Positions 52,374-61,114 of a DNA stretch of 64,000 bases are shown here, in pieces. Positions within the stretch are counted from its first letter, which is position 1; every line of letters starts with the position of its first letter. The notes below the pieces were generated by a model that was not told where the DNA came from, did not search any database, and worked only from the letters and a program-made list of their open reading frames with translations. The translations under genes were made by a program, and so were the position numbers. Source of the stretch: Chitinophagaceae bacterium (lineage in GTDB: Bacteria > Bacteroidota > Bacteroidia > Chitinophagales > Chitinophagaceae); assembly GCA_016787135.1 (NCBI GenBank), contig JAEUVK010000118.1:1-64000 (forward strand), in the 5' to 3' direction.

Positions 52374-52799
52374 ATGTATCCTGCAGAGATTGTAATACCC
52401 ATGAAAGAAGAGCTAACGGATAATGGTTTCGAAGAGCTTTTGACAACAGAAGAAGTAGAAGCACAGTTAGCTAAGGAAGGTACAACATTGGTGATGATAA
52501 ATTCAGTGTGTGGGTGTTCGGCTGGTTCTGCTCGTCCGGGAGTACTGATGGCCGTTGCTAATGCTAATACCAGACCCGATTACCTGACCACCAGTTTTGC
52601 CGGTTTTGATATTGAAGCCGTGAGGACACTTCGGCAGCATTTGCTTCCCTATCCTCCTTCATCTCCTTCCATTGCCTTGTTTAAAAACGGACAATTGGTG
52701 CATTTTATCGAAAGGCACCAGATCGAAGGCAGGCCTGCTCAAATGATAGCCAACAACCTGATCGGGGCTTTTGAACAGCATTGCAGTGTAATGTCATAA
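52374..52799 (+). CDS. Bacilliredoxin (BrxA/BrxB, YphP-type)
   Basis: 141 residues. Thioredoxin-like fold with the family CGC active site, Cys46-Gly-Cys48, in MINSVCGCSAGSARPG, and later FAGFDIEAVRTLRQHLLPYPPSSPSIALFKNG. BrxA/BrxB proteins remove bacillithiol from S-bacillithiolated proteins in bacteria that make this thiol. Some Bacteroidota make bacillithiol; whether this organism does is not visible here. -7 motif TATTTTTG at 52338-52345, terminator at 52816-52854. Confidence 0.92.
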   Translation: MYPAEIVIPMKEELTDNGFEELLTTEEVEAQLAKEGTTLVMINSVCGCSAGSARPGVLMAVANANTRPDYLTTSFAGFDIEAVRTLRQHLLPYPPSSPSIALFKNGQLVHFIERHQIEGRPAQMIANNLIGAFEQHCSVMS

Positions 52800-52815
52800 A
52801 AAGCACAACTATTTT

Positions 52816-52854
52816 GAATACCTTCCTGTTTTACGACAGGAGGGTATTCTTTTT
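52816..52854 (+). terminator. Terminator after the bacilliredoxin gene
   Basis: GAATACC-TCCTGT / ACAGGA-GGTATTC hairpin with one bulge on each side and a CTTTTTAT tail. Confidence 0.9.
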
Positions 52855-52916
52855 ATCCGGCAATACTTCTAAGCAATAGTCTGTATATTCGCCAACTAAC
52901 AAACCAACAATTCTTA

Positions 52917-54083
52917 ATGTATCCTAACCTGCAATTTGCCTTTAAGGACATTTTCGGTGTTGACTGGCAATTTCTCCGTTTTGTTAACTCATTTGGTTTT
53001 TTTGTAGCGATATCTTTTATCCTGGCTGCAGTCTTTCTCACGATGGAGTTAAGACGAAAGAGCAAACAGGGTTTGCTATATCCGACTGAAATGCAGGTAA
53101 TGGTAGGGCAGCCCGCCACTTTTGGTGAACTGTTGCTGAATTTTCTTCTTGGGTTTTTATTAGGGTATAAAATACTTGCTCTGTTCATTATGGACAATTC
53201 TGCAACGCAGGATCCGCAGGCATTTATTTTTTCGCCAATTGGAAGTTGGCCGGCAGGTATCATCCTTGGGTTACTATTCGCAGGCTTGAAATGGTATGAT
53301 AAGAACAAGCAGAAACTTCCTAAACCTGAGAAAAGAACGGTCAGGATATGGCCGCATGACAGGGTAGGGGAAATGACCATACTGGCTTTGGTATTTGGCC
53401 TTATCGGCGCTAAGCTGTTTGATACGTTTGAAAACTGGGACACATTTATAAAAGACCCTTCTTCTATTTTTTCAGTATCCGGTCTTACCTTTTATGGCGG
53501 CCTTATTTGTGCCGCATTGGCCATTTGGTGGTATGCAAAAAAACACAAGATCGGCTTCTGGCATTTAAATGATGCAGCTGCACCCGCCCTGATGCTTGCT
53601 TATGCTACCGGAAGGATCGGTTGCCAGGTAGCAGGCGATGGCGATTGGGGGATTGCTAATACAAAACCCAATCCTTTTTCCTGGTTACCCGATTGGATGT
53701 GGGCTTATAAATACCCGCATAATGTAAATGAAGTTGACACTCCCATCCCCGGCTGTGTTGGCAAATACTGCTATGAATTAAAAGAAGCGGCTTTCCCAAC
53801 TCCCTTCTATGAAACAGTTGTTTGCCTGGTGCTTTTCGTTATTCTCTGGTCTCTCAGAAAGAAGCTGAAAGTCCCGGGAACTCTTTTTGCCTTATATCTA
53901 ATGCTTAACGGATTAGAAAGATTTTTTATAGAAAAGATCAGGGTAAATACCAGGATCAAATTGTTTGGTTTTCAACCAACACAGGCAGAAGTTATCTCTA
54001 CTTTGCTGTTTCTTTCCGGCCTGGTACTCTGGGTTATTTTATACAGAAAAAGGAAGGCTACGGAATTGATCGGGAATAAGTAA
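52917..54083 (+). CDS. lgt: Prolipoprotein diacylglyceryl transferase
   Basis: 388 residues, longer than the usual 260-290 because of extra loops (50-90 and a 45-residue loop after GRIGCQVAGDGDWG). About seven transmembrane helices, with the Lgt signature ATGRIGCQVAGDGDWG (Arg and Gly-rich region) and YGGLICAALAIWW, and NGLERFFIEKIRVN near the end. Transfers diacylglycerol from phosphatidylglycerol to the lipobox Cys of prolipoproteins in the inner membrane; the many lipoproteins in this window are its clients. Confidence 0.93.
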   Translation: MYPNLQFAFKDIFGVDWQFLRFVNSFGFFVAISFILAAVFLTMELRRKSKQGLLYPTEMQVMVGQPATFGELLLNFLLGFLLGYKILALFIMDNSATQDPQAFIFSPIGSWPAGIILGLLFAGLKWYDKNKQKLPKPEKRTVRIWPHDRVGEMTILALVFGLIGAKLFDTFENWDTFIKDPSSIFSVSGLTFYGGLICAALAIWWYAKKHKIGFWHLNDAAAPALMLAYATGRIGCQVAGDGDWGIANTKPNPFSWLPDWMWAYKYPHNVNEVDTPIPGCVGKYCYELKEAAFPTPFYETVVCLVLFVILWSLRKKLKVPGTLFALYLMLNGLERFFIEKIRVNTRIKLFGFQPTQAEVISTLLFLSGLVLWVILYRKRKATELIGNK

Positions 54084-54160
54084 TTCACATTACCGGTCCA
54101 ATTTTTTTATAAAAAGTATAATAGCCTGAAATACTCTTCCAGACTGTGTTTTCCCGGATT

Positions 54161-54187
54161 CAGGCAACAAACAAGCCTTATTGCCTG
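54161..54187. other. Hairpin between lgt and rpoD
   Basis: CAGGCAA / TTGCCTG, 7-bp stem with a 13-base loop, no T run. It could slow RNA polymerase or be a processing site. A -7 motif TATTTTTG (54232-54239) lies further on, 98 bases before the rpoD ATG. Confidence 0.45.
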
Positions 54188-54336
54188 TTAAGATTTATAC
54201 ACAATGACTATGAGATTCCGGGATTGCGATGTATTTTTGCAGACGGACTCGGACGGTTCTATTTAACTACCCTTTTGCAACATTCTGCAAACAAAGACTG
54301 TCTATTATTCGTTGTCATTTAAATTGTTAGATTATT

Positions 54337-55194
54337 ATGAGACAGCTCAAAATTGCTACACAGATTACGAACAGGGATTCCCAGGCAGTTGAAAAGTACT
54401 TGCAGGAGATTTCTAAAATTTCAATGATCACCCCGGAAGAGGAAACGACACTGGCACAGCGGATTAAGATGGGTGACCAGAAGGCTCTGGACAAACTGGT
54501 TCAGGCCAACCTTCGTTTCGTGGTTTCAGTAGCTAAACAGTACCAGCACCAGGGGTTATCCCTGAGTGACCTTATCAATGAAGGTAACCTTGGTTTGATC
54601 AAGGCGGCTCAACGCTTCGATGAGACGAAAGGGTTTAAATTCATTTCTTACGCGGTGTGGTGGATTCGTCAGTCAATCCTCCAGGCATTAGCTGAACAAG
54701 GAAGACTGGTTCGTTTACCTCAGAACAAGATCGGTACTTACAATAAAGCCAACAAGGCTTATATGGCTTTTGAGCAGGAACATGAAAGAGAACCGTCAAC
54801 TGAAGAGTTAGCTGAGTTGCTGGAAATGAGTGAAACAGAGATCAACAATATTTTCCAGAGTAATACCCGCCACACTTCGCTGGATGCACCTGTGCATGAG
54901 GCAGAAGATGTTGCTATGGGTGATCTGCTCGAAGGAAGTGATGATACCGATGATGACGTGATGAAAGATTCGCTCAGAAATGAGATCCGCAGGGTACTGA
55001 AATCGCTTAGCCCAAGAGAAGCAGAAATAGTGAATGCCTATTTCGGCTTGGATGGTGAGCAGGGAGTGACCATCGAACAGATCGGGCAGAAATACGATCT
55101 TACTAAAGAACGTATCAGGCAGATCAAAGAAAGGGCGATCAAACGTTTACAAAAAGCCCGTTACAGCAGCGCTTTAAAAGCCTACTTAGGGTAA
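54337..55194 (+). CDS. rpoD: Primary RNA polymerase sigma factor, short Bacteroidota form
   Basis: 285 residues. No region 1.1; region 1.2 (DSQAVEKYLQEISKISMITPEEE), region 2 (LSDLINEGNLGLIKAAQRFDETKGFKFISYAVWWIRQSI), region 3 and region 4 with its helix-turn-helix (VTIEQIGQKYDLTKERIRQIKERAIKRLQ). The length and sequence are those of the main sigma of Bacteroidota, which reads the TTTG/TAnnTTTG promoters found in this window. Monocistronic, with a terminator at 55244-55285. Confidence 0.96.
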   Translation: MRQLKIATQITNRDSQAVEKYLQEISKISMITPEEETTLAQRIKMGDQKALDKLVQANLRFVVSVAKQYQHQGLSLSDLINEGNLGLIKAAQRFDETKGFKFISYAVWWIRQSILQALAEQGRLVRLPQNKIGTYNKANKAYMAFEQEHEREPSTEELAELLEMSETEINNIFQSNTRHTSLDAPVHEAEDVAMGDLLEGSDDTDDDVMKDSLRNEIRRVLKSLSPREAEIVNAYFGLDGEQGVTIEQIGQKYDLTKERIRQIKERAIKRLQKARYSSALKAYLG

Positions 55195-55207
55195 AAAATA
55201 GCAGTCT

Positions 55208-55223
55208 TCCGCCGACAGGCGGA
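55208..55223. repeat. Short palindrome TCCGCC-GACA-GGCGGA
   Basis: A perfect 6-bp inverted repeat with 4-base loop just after the rpoD stop. Such GC-rich hairpins in an otherwise AT-rich spacer may be a small repeat element or a protective 3' end. Confidence 0.45.
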
Positions 55224-55243
55224 GGAAATTTGGTGGGTTTATT

Positions 55244-55285
55244 AAAAAAGCAGCTTCAGTCAATTTGATTGGAGCTGTTTTTCTT
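55244..55285 (+). terminator. Terminator of rpoD
   Basis: Stem AAAA-GCAGCT ... AGCTG-TTTTT with further pairing of CAAT / ATTG inside, followed by TTTTTCTTT. Confidence 0.85.
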
Positions 55286-55450
55286 TATGGAATACTCGCG
55301 ACTGATCAGAATCAGCAGGTGTTAACTGTTTTAAAACCTATTACCTCCAATACTGTTAATACTTTTGCACATGCTATCCAGACGACAGCAGTGCGACAAT
55401 TTCAATACTGATTTACAATTATTTTTGACGATTAAAATATTACGATAAGA

Positions 55451-56401
55451 ATGGCAACAGCAACGGAAAATGAAAGAGTGCATTGTTTGATCATAGGTAG
55501 CGGGCCAGCCGGATATACAGCGGCTATATATGCCTCGAGGGCTAATTTAAAGCCTGTCTTATACCAGGGGATACAACCAGGAGGGCAATTGACGATTACA
55601 ACAGAAGTCGAAAATTACCCTGGGTATGCAGATGGCATACAGGGGCCTGAAATGATGGTAGATTTTGAAAAACAGGCAAAAAGGATGGGAGCGGACATCC
55701 GTTACGGCCTTGCGACAAAAGTTGATTTTTCTTCGCAACCTTATAAAGTACAAATAGACGAGGAAAAATGGATAGAGGCAGATTCCGTTGTAATCGCTAC
55801 CGGGGCCTCTGCTAAATGGCTTGGATTGGAAAGTGAACAACGCCTGAACGGGTATGGTGTCAGCGCCTGTGCCGTATGTGATGGATTTTTCTTTCGTGGA
55901 AAAGAAGTGGCGATAGTGGGTGCCGGCGATACGGCAGCAGAAGAAGCGTTATACTTATCCAAACTTTGCACTACCGTACATATGTTCATCCGCAGAGATG
56001 CAATGCGGGCCAGTAAAGTAATGCAGGAACGTGTTTTCAATACAGCGAACATCAAAGTTTATTGGAATACCGATACAGAAGAAGTGATCGGCGACAAGCA
56101 TGTCACTTCAGTAAAAATCAAGAATAATAAGACCGGAGAAAAACAAGAAATACCCATTGGCGGTTTCTTTGTAGCGATCGGGCACCAACCTAATTCGGAT
56201 ATCTTTAAAGGCTGGCTGGATATGGATGAAGCTGGTTATATCAAAACCATTCCAGGTACTTCCAAAACCAATATCGAAGGTGTGTTTGCGGCCGGGGATG
56301 TGCAGGATAAAATATACCGGCAGGCTGTAACGGCTGCCGGAAGCGGCTGTATGGCGGCCCTGGATGCGGAACGCTACCTGGGGGCAAAAGGTATTCACTG
56401 A
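55451..56401 (+). CDS. trxB: Thioredoxin-disulfide reductase
   Basis: 316 residues. FAD-binding Rossmann motif CLIIGSGPAGYTAAIYASRA, redox-active Cys140-Ala-Val-Cys143 (SACAVCDGFF), NADPH-binding VAIVGAGDTAAEEALYL, and C-terminal GVFAAGDVQDKIYRQAVTAAGSGCMAALDAERYL. Low-molecular-weight TrxB; reduces thioredoxin with NADPH in the cytosol. -7 motif TACTTTTG at 55360-55367. folB follows after 16 bases, so both may be co-transcribed. Confidence 0.96.
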   Translation: MATATENERVHCLIIGSGPAGYTAAIYASRANLKPVLYQGIQPGGQLTITTEVENYPGYADGIQGPEMMVDFEKQAKRMGADIRYGLATKVDFSSQPYKVQIDEEKWIEADSVVIATGASAKWLGLESEQRLNGYGVSACAVCDGFFFRGKEVAIVGAGDTAAEEALYLSKLCTTVHMFIRRDAMRASKVMQERVFNTANIKVYWNTDTEEVIGDKHVTSVKIKNNKTGEKQEIPIGGFFVAIGHQPNSDIFKGWLDMDEAGYIKTIPGTSKTNIEGVFAAGDVQDKIYRQAVTAAGSGCMAALDAERYLGAKGIH

Positions 56402-56417
56402 TCTTTTAATTACATCA

Positions 56418-56780
56418 ATGCCGGAACTACTCACCATTTCTCTTAATAATGTTCGTTTCAGGGCATATCATGGTCTATATCCTGAAGAACGGCAGAAAGG
56501 AAATGACTTTGTTGTGAACATGAAGGTGAGTTACCCTCCCAAAGCAGGAGTTATCCTATCGCTGGATGATACGATCGATTACGCTTCTCTTTTTGAGATC
56601 ATCAACAGCACCATGCAAAAGCCGGTTGACCTCCTGGAAACCCTGGTTCAAACCATTGCCGGCAGTGTGCACCAGCGATTCCCGCAGGTAAAAGAAGTAA
56701 CTGTTTCAGTGGAAAAATTAAATCCACCCATTGATAAGTTCTCCGGTAGCGCAGCAGTCAGTTATCATAAAGCTTATTAA
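56418..56780 (+). CDS. folB: Dihydroneopterin aldolase
   Basis: 120 residues from ATG at 56418 (MPELLTISLNNVRFRAYHGLYPEE); the frame is open upstream into trxB. FolB/DHNA hallmarks: FRAYHGLYPEERQKGNDFVV at the start (GxxxxE type) and TIAGSVHQRFPQVKEVTVSVEKLNPP. Converts 7,8-dihydroneopterin to 6-hydroxymethyl-dihydropterin and glycolaldehyde in folate synthesis. It adds to the folate-linked genes here (ftcD and the formyl-THF ligase). Confidence 0.94.
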   Translation: MPELLTISLNNVRFRAYHGLYPEERQKGNDFVVNMKVSYPPKAGVILSLDDTIDYASLFEIINSTMQKPVDLLETLVQTIAGSVHQRFPQVKEVTVSVEKLNPPIDKFSGSAAVSYHKAY

Positions 56781-56810
56781 TGGCGCTGATTTTTTCGATA
56801 CATTAGGACT

Positions 56811-57683
56811 ATGAAAAAACTGCTCCTCTGCATTACTTCATTTTCCTTTCTTGCCTGCACGGGGCAAACCGGCTCTGAGATATTCCTCTTTGATATGAAG
56901 ATAAAAGATGGTAAGGTCACCCTTTCCAACAGCAAAAATATCACCCATCATAAGGGATACGATAACCAGCCTTTCTTTCATCCGGCAAAACCTGTTATTT
57001 ATTATTCTTCGTTCAACGACAGCGGCAGAAGCGATATAAAGTATTTTGATCACAAAAGGAATAAGACGGTCTATCTTACGCAGACCAACGAAAGAGAATA
57101 TTCGCCAACCGTGACTCCTGACGGCAACTACATTTCCTGTATCATACAAAGGGATAATGGTGCACAGGACTTAGGCAAATACCCTGTTAATGGAGGTGAA
57201 CCTGAAGTGCTGATCAATGACCTGGTGATAGGATATCATTCGTGGGTGGATAAGAACAAACTTTTGCTCTTCGTTTTAGGCGATAGCAACAGGCATACTT
57301 TGCATTACTATGACCTGGCTACAAGGAAGGACACGATCATAGCTACAAATATCGGCCGCAGCCTGCATAAGATACCGGGGCAAAATGCAATGAGTTTTGT
57401 GCAGAAAATCTCTGACACGACTGCAATGATCACAAGAATAGACATTATTACAGGCAAAATAAGCCCTGTCATTCCCGCACTAAAAGGGTTGGACCATCTT
57501 GCATGGCTAAACAACAATACTATTATGATGAGTGATGGTGCTGCATTATTCTTTTATCGTATAGAGATAGACAATACATGGCAGCCTGTTTCTATTGAAA
57601 GCGATATGTCAATGCTGAAAGGAATGACAAGATTGGCGGTGAATAAGGCGAATAGTAAACTGACGGTGGTTGTGAGTGAATAG
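56811..57683 (+). CDS. TolB-like beta-propeller lipoprotein
   Basis: 290 residues with lipobox LACT (Cys16). Repeated WD40/TolB-like blades, for example HPAKPVIYYSSFNDSGRSDIKYFD, YSPTVTPDGNYISCIIQRDNG, and LLLFVLGDSNRHTLHYYDLATRK, each with D/G turns. Likely an envelope protein that binds peptides or other partners. No catalytic residues. Ends 4 bases before the convergent MATE gene stop. Confidence 0.78.
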   Translation: MKKLLLCITSFSFLACTGQTGSEIFLFDMKIKDGKVTLSNSKNITHHKGYDNQPFFHPAKPVIYYSSFNDSGRSDIKYFDHKRNKTVYLTQTNEREYSPTVTPDGNYISCIIQRDNGAQDLGKYPVNGGEPEVLINDLVIGYHSWVDKNKLLLFVLGDSNRHTLHYYDLATRKDTIIATNIGRSLHKIPGQNAMSFVQKISDTTAMITRIDIITGKISPVIPALKGLDHLAWLNNNTIMMSDGAALFFYRIEIDNTWQPVSIESDMSMLKGMTRLAVNKANSKLTVVVSE

Positions 57684-57686
57684 ATA

Positions 57687-59045
57687 TCATATCACCTTAT
57701 TCCTCCACTTCCCGGTTCTCATATAAACAACGGAAAGGCAGAAGATACTTAGCCAGTATAACCATTCACTCATCCAGCCGTAAGTGATAGAGAGAAAATA
57801 TTTCTCCAGCACCACATACACATAGATACAATAGAGAACGATGGTGATGAGTTCGATCAGGAAAGTAATGCGGCTGTTGCCGGTACCTGTTATGGCGTTG
57901 AGCCATATAACCGAGAATGACATCATCACCATAGCGACAGTTACCACTCTCACTACAGGAATAGCTGCTGTAATGAATGTTTCATCCTGCCCGTAAACGG
58001 AAAGAATAATATCCGGAAAGATATTGATGAGAATGGCGACGATCACCGATAGCCCGGTGCTGATCCTGACGATACGCCAGATCAAACCCTGCACCTGGTC
58101 CTGTTTACCCTGCCCTATAATATTACTGATCATCGAAGAAGTAGTGGCTGCCAATGCCCAGGTTACACAGCCGATCATACCAAATATATTCCGCATTACA
58201 TTAGATACAGCCAGCGCCGTTTGCCCGTGATGTTCGATCAGGATATAAAAGAACTCCCAGCTGATGATGCTGATAGCCAGCTGGAAGATCAGTGGCAGTG
58301 AGATGGACATAATGAGTTTTGCATTCTCCTTATCCCATTTGAAATGACTGAACAAAGAAAAACGCTGGCTGATGCCTTTGCGGTGAATGACAACAAAGAT
58401 CACGAACATGCCAGCGAATTCTGCAATGATAGAGGCTATTGCAGCGCCATTCAATCCCATTTCAGGAAATCCGAATTTACCAAAGATGAAAAGGTAATCA
58501 AACAGGATATTGGCGATCGTCTCAGCTAAGGTACCGCTTACCAGGTAACGGCTATTATTGGTGCCTACCAGCAATGCATTACGCATTTGATACACATATA
58601 AAAATGGAAGCCCCCATATTCTTATCCGGAGAAAATCAATGGAGTCTTGTGCTACCCGTGATGATTTCAGTACCTCATTTAATATAACCGGCGCCGCCAG
58701 CCAGGTAAGGAGGATACCGGCAGCGGCGATAATGAGTGAAATAAAAACGCCTTGAGCAAATATCTTTCCTATTTCTTCGGGCCTGTTCTCTCCAGCCCGC
58801 CGTGAGATCAATGTTTGCAAACCGGTATTGAGGCCAAAACCGATCATGGCGAAAATGAGATAATAAACTCCCGTAATACTGGCAACGGCCAAAGCATGCT
58901 GGCTGTAATGGCCTAAGAAGATGTTATTGGTGATGAAATTCAGCTGCGGTACCAATATGGCAAGGCTGATCGGCAGGGCGATCTTAATGATCTGCCCGTT
59001 GGTGGTTTCCACCTGTAAACTATTATAGGATGTTGCGCCTGCCAT
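57687..59045 (-). CDS. MATE-family multidrug / metabolite exporter
   Basis: 452 residues from ATG at 59045 (MAGATSYNSLQVETTNGQII); the frame continues upstream 14 codons. Twelve transmembrane helices in two halves, with VPQLNFITNNIFLGHYS and GFGLNTGLQTLISRRAGENRPEEIG typical of the MATE N-half. Uses a H+ or Na+ gradient to export cationic drugs or metabolites. The -7 element TACATTTG (minus strand, 59063-59070) lies 18 bases upstream, in a divergent space with the DUF3822 gene. Confidence 0.92.
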   Translation of the reverse strand: MAGATSYNSLQVETTNGQIIKIALPISLAILVPQLNFITNNIFLGHYSQHALAVASITGVYYLIFAMIGFGLNTGLQTLISRRAGENRPEEIGKIFAQGVFISLIIAAAGILLTWLAAPVILNEVLKSSRVAQDSIDFLRIRIWGLPFLYVYQMRNALLVGTNNSRYLVSGTLAETIANILFDYLFIFGKFGFPEMGLNGAAIASIIAEFAGMFVIFVVIHRKGISQRFSLFSHFKWDKENAKLIMSISLPLIFQLAISIISWEFFYILIEHHGQTALAVSNVMRNIFGMIGCVTWALAATTSSMISNIIGQGKQDQVQGLIWRIVRISTGLSVIVAILINIFPDIILSVYGQDETFITAAIPVVRVVTVAMVMMSFSVIWLNAITGTGNSRITFLIELITIVLYCIYVYVVLEKYFLSITYGWMSEWLYWLSIFCLSVVYMRTGKWRNKVI

Positions 59046-59245
59046 AAAATGAAAAATGGGAACAAATGTACGATAAACAGGGGCCACAAAGACTTACCAA
59101 TTCTGATGATATTGTATTAATCGCAGGGCTGACGAAGATCAACCTGACCGGTAGCATACATGTTCCGCTCTTTTTCCCTATTATTGCACGCAATCGAAGA
59201 GCCTTGAAGCGACTTTTTTACATAAAGAATGATTCTGCCGGTGAC

Positions 59246-60025
59246 ATGACCCAGTCTGTTTTATCCTTGGAGATCGGGGACCGGCATTTCGGTTTTGCCA
59301 TAACCGATGAAACAGGCACGATACTTCATTTGCTGGCTTACTATACTGCAGAGGAAATGGACACTGATAGTTTGTCTTCTATTTATGCGGATAACTATGA
59401 ACTCGGCCGGCCATTTTATACAGTACAGGTGAGTTATGACCATGCAAAGAATGTACTGGTGCCGATGCAGCATTTTAATGCCGATGCTTCCCAGACAATA
59501 CTCGATACGGTCCATGGAAAAAATGGACAATCATCTGTAATTTCAGAAGCCGTGAATGAATGGCAGTTATACAATGTGTATGCAGTACCTGCAAATGTGA
59601 AGGAATGGGTGAATCGAAAATTCCCTGCGGCTGTTTACCGGCATCATTTTACACTGGGTATTAAAAGCATCCCCGCCGGTCCGGCTGACCGGTTGCTGGT
59701 AGATATTCATACCGATGAGTTTTCTCTTATTGCGATAAAGGATAACAAACTATTGATAGCACAAACGCATTCATATTCTTCACCGGAGGATATCTGCTAC
59801 TATTTATTAAAGACCTGTCATCAATTCTCTTTGTCACAGGAACAGGTACAACTGACTGTTTCAGGACTGATAGAAAAAGAGTCACAACTTTATCGTGAAT
59901 TGTACCAGTTTTTCGTGAATGTTGAATTCAGGGAACCTACCTGGACAATGCCGGTAACAGAAGAACATGAATATCCGGCTCATTTTTTTACTTCACTTAA
60001 TGACCTTGCCCGATGCGCATCATAG
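59246..60025 (+). CDS. DUF3822 family protein
   Basis: 259 residues from ATG at 59246 (MTQSVLSLEIGDRHFGFAITDETG); the frame is open 60 codons upstream but with a less family-like start. DUF3822 proteins are restricted to Bacteroidota and resemble type IV pilus assembly/actin-like ATPases in fold (IGDRHFGFAI strand pair), but function is unknown. It almost always precedes rsmD in this phylum. Its 3' end overlaps the rsmD start by 13 bases, implying coupling. Confidence 0.85.
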   Translation: MTQSVLSLEIGDRHFGFAITDETGTILHLLAYYTAEEMDTDSLSSIYADNYELGRPFYTVQVSYDHAKNVLVPMQHFNADASQTILDTVHGKNGQSSVISEAVNEWQLYNVYAVPANVKEWVNRKFPAAVYRHHFTLGIKSIPAGPADRLLVDIHTDEFSLIAIKDNKLLIAQTHSYSSPEDICYYLLKTCHQFSLSQEQVQLTVSGLIEKESQLYRELYQFFVNVEFREPTWTMPVTEEHEYPAHFFTSLNDLARCAS

Positions 60026-60552
60026 GCGGAGAACATGGCGGCAGAAGGTTCAATCCGCCGGCAAAAATGCCTTATACAAGGCCTACTACTGATATTGCAA
60101 AAGAAGGCCTGTTTAATGTTCTACAGCATAACCTGGATATGGAAGAGCTGAAAACTCTTGACCTGTTTGGCGGAACCGGTAGTATCAGTTATGAGCTGGC
60201 GTCAAGGGGAGCCAGGGACCTGACGATAGTAGAGAAGGATACTGCTATGTATGAGTTTATCAAAAAAACAACAAAAGAACTGCGGATAGAGAACATGAAG
60301 ATGGTGAAGATGGATGTATTCAAATTCATTGAACAGTGTACCGATAAATTTGATTTCATATTCGCAGGACCGCCGTACGCATTGACCAATATTGATGATC
60401 TGCCGGTATTGATCTTTGAAAAGCAATTGCTGAAACCCGGTGGCTGGTTCATACTGGAACATACTCCCCGCAATAGTTATAAAACATTTCCGCATTATAA
60501 AAGCGAAAGGAATTACGGAACCACTGTATTTACAACTTTTGTCAATGCTTAA
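60013..60552 (+). CDS. rsmD: 16S rRNA (guanine966-N2)-methyltransferase
   Basis: 179 residues. Begins MRIIGGEHGGRRFNPP and KMPYTRPTTDIAKEGLFNVLQ, the RsmD hallmark. SAM-binding loop LDLFGGTGSISYELASRG. The catalytic (D/N)PPY motif reads FAGPPYAL (Ala118-Gly119-Pro120-Pro121-Tyr122), so the usual Asp is Gly. The enzyme methylates G966 of 16S rRNA in the assembled 30S subunit. Starts inside the DUF3822 gene and overlaps the next gene by 8 bases. Confidence 0.92.
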   Translation: MRIIGGEHGGRRFNPPAKMPYTRPTTDIAKEGLFNVLQHNLDMEELKTLDLFGGTGSISYELASRGARDLTIVEKDTAMYEFIKKTTKELRIENMKMVKMDVFKFIEQCTDKFDFIFAGPPYALTNIDDLPVLIFEKQLLKPGGWFILEHTPRNSYKTFPHYKSERNYGTTVFTTFVNA

Positions 60553-61114
60553 AAAAGAAGCCCGGAAATCATACAGGGAAAAAAGGATGCAGCTTTCTGA
60601 AACGGAAATGTCGAAGCTGGATGACCTGATGCTGATACAGTTCCAGACAATTGAATTACCTTTTCTTGAATCGCTATTATCCTATTGGCCCATTGAAGAG
60701 AATCATGAGCCGAATACCCATTTGTTTACGGAGTTTCTGAAATTCAGGAACCCCGAACTGAAAATATGTTATCCTGTTTCCGATTTTGAAACACTTTCCA
60801 TGAATGCTGTCGCGACTGATATTGATACTCCTTTTGAAAAGAAAGCGTTGAATATATATGAGCCGGACGAGGGTATGCTGATCCCTGCCGGTGAGATAGA
60901 TATGGTTTTTGTTCCGTTATTGGCCTTTGATCAAAAGGGTTACAGGACCGGGTATGGCAAAGGTTTTTATGATAAGTATCTCACTGCATGCAGGAAGGAT
61001 TGCATCAAAGCAGGTTTCAGTTATTTTGAGCCTGTTGATTCAATTGATGACCGCCATGATTTTGACGTACCTTTAGACCTTTGTATCACACCGCTGAACG
61101 TGTATGTTTTCTAA
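60545..61114 (+). CDS. 5-formyltetrahydrofolate cyclo-ligase
   Basis: 189 residues from ATG at 60545 (MLKKEARKSYREKRMQLSE). Family hallmarks: LLSYWPIEENHEPNTH, DMVFVPLLAFDQKGYRTGYGKGFYDKYL (nucleotide-binding GYGKGFYD), and HDFDVPLDLCITP. ATP-dependent conversion of 5-formyl-THF to 5,10-methenyl-THF. It starts within the rsmD end and overlaps lpxK by 11 bases, so translation is coupled across the operon. Confidence 0.93.
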   Translation: MLKKEARKSYREKRMQLSETEMSKLDDLMLIQFQTIELPFLESLLSYWPIEENHEPNTHLFTEFLKFRNPELKICYPVSDFETLSMNAVATDIDTPFEKKALNIYEPDEGMLIPAGEIDMVFVPLLAFDQKGYRTGYGKGFYDKYLTACRKDCIKAGFSYFEPVDSIDDRHDFDVPLDLCITPLNVYVF

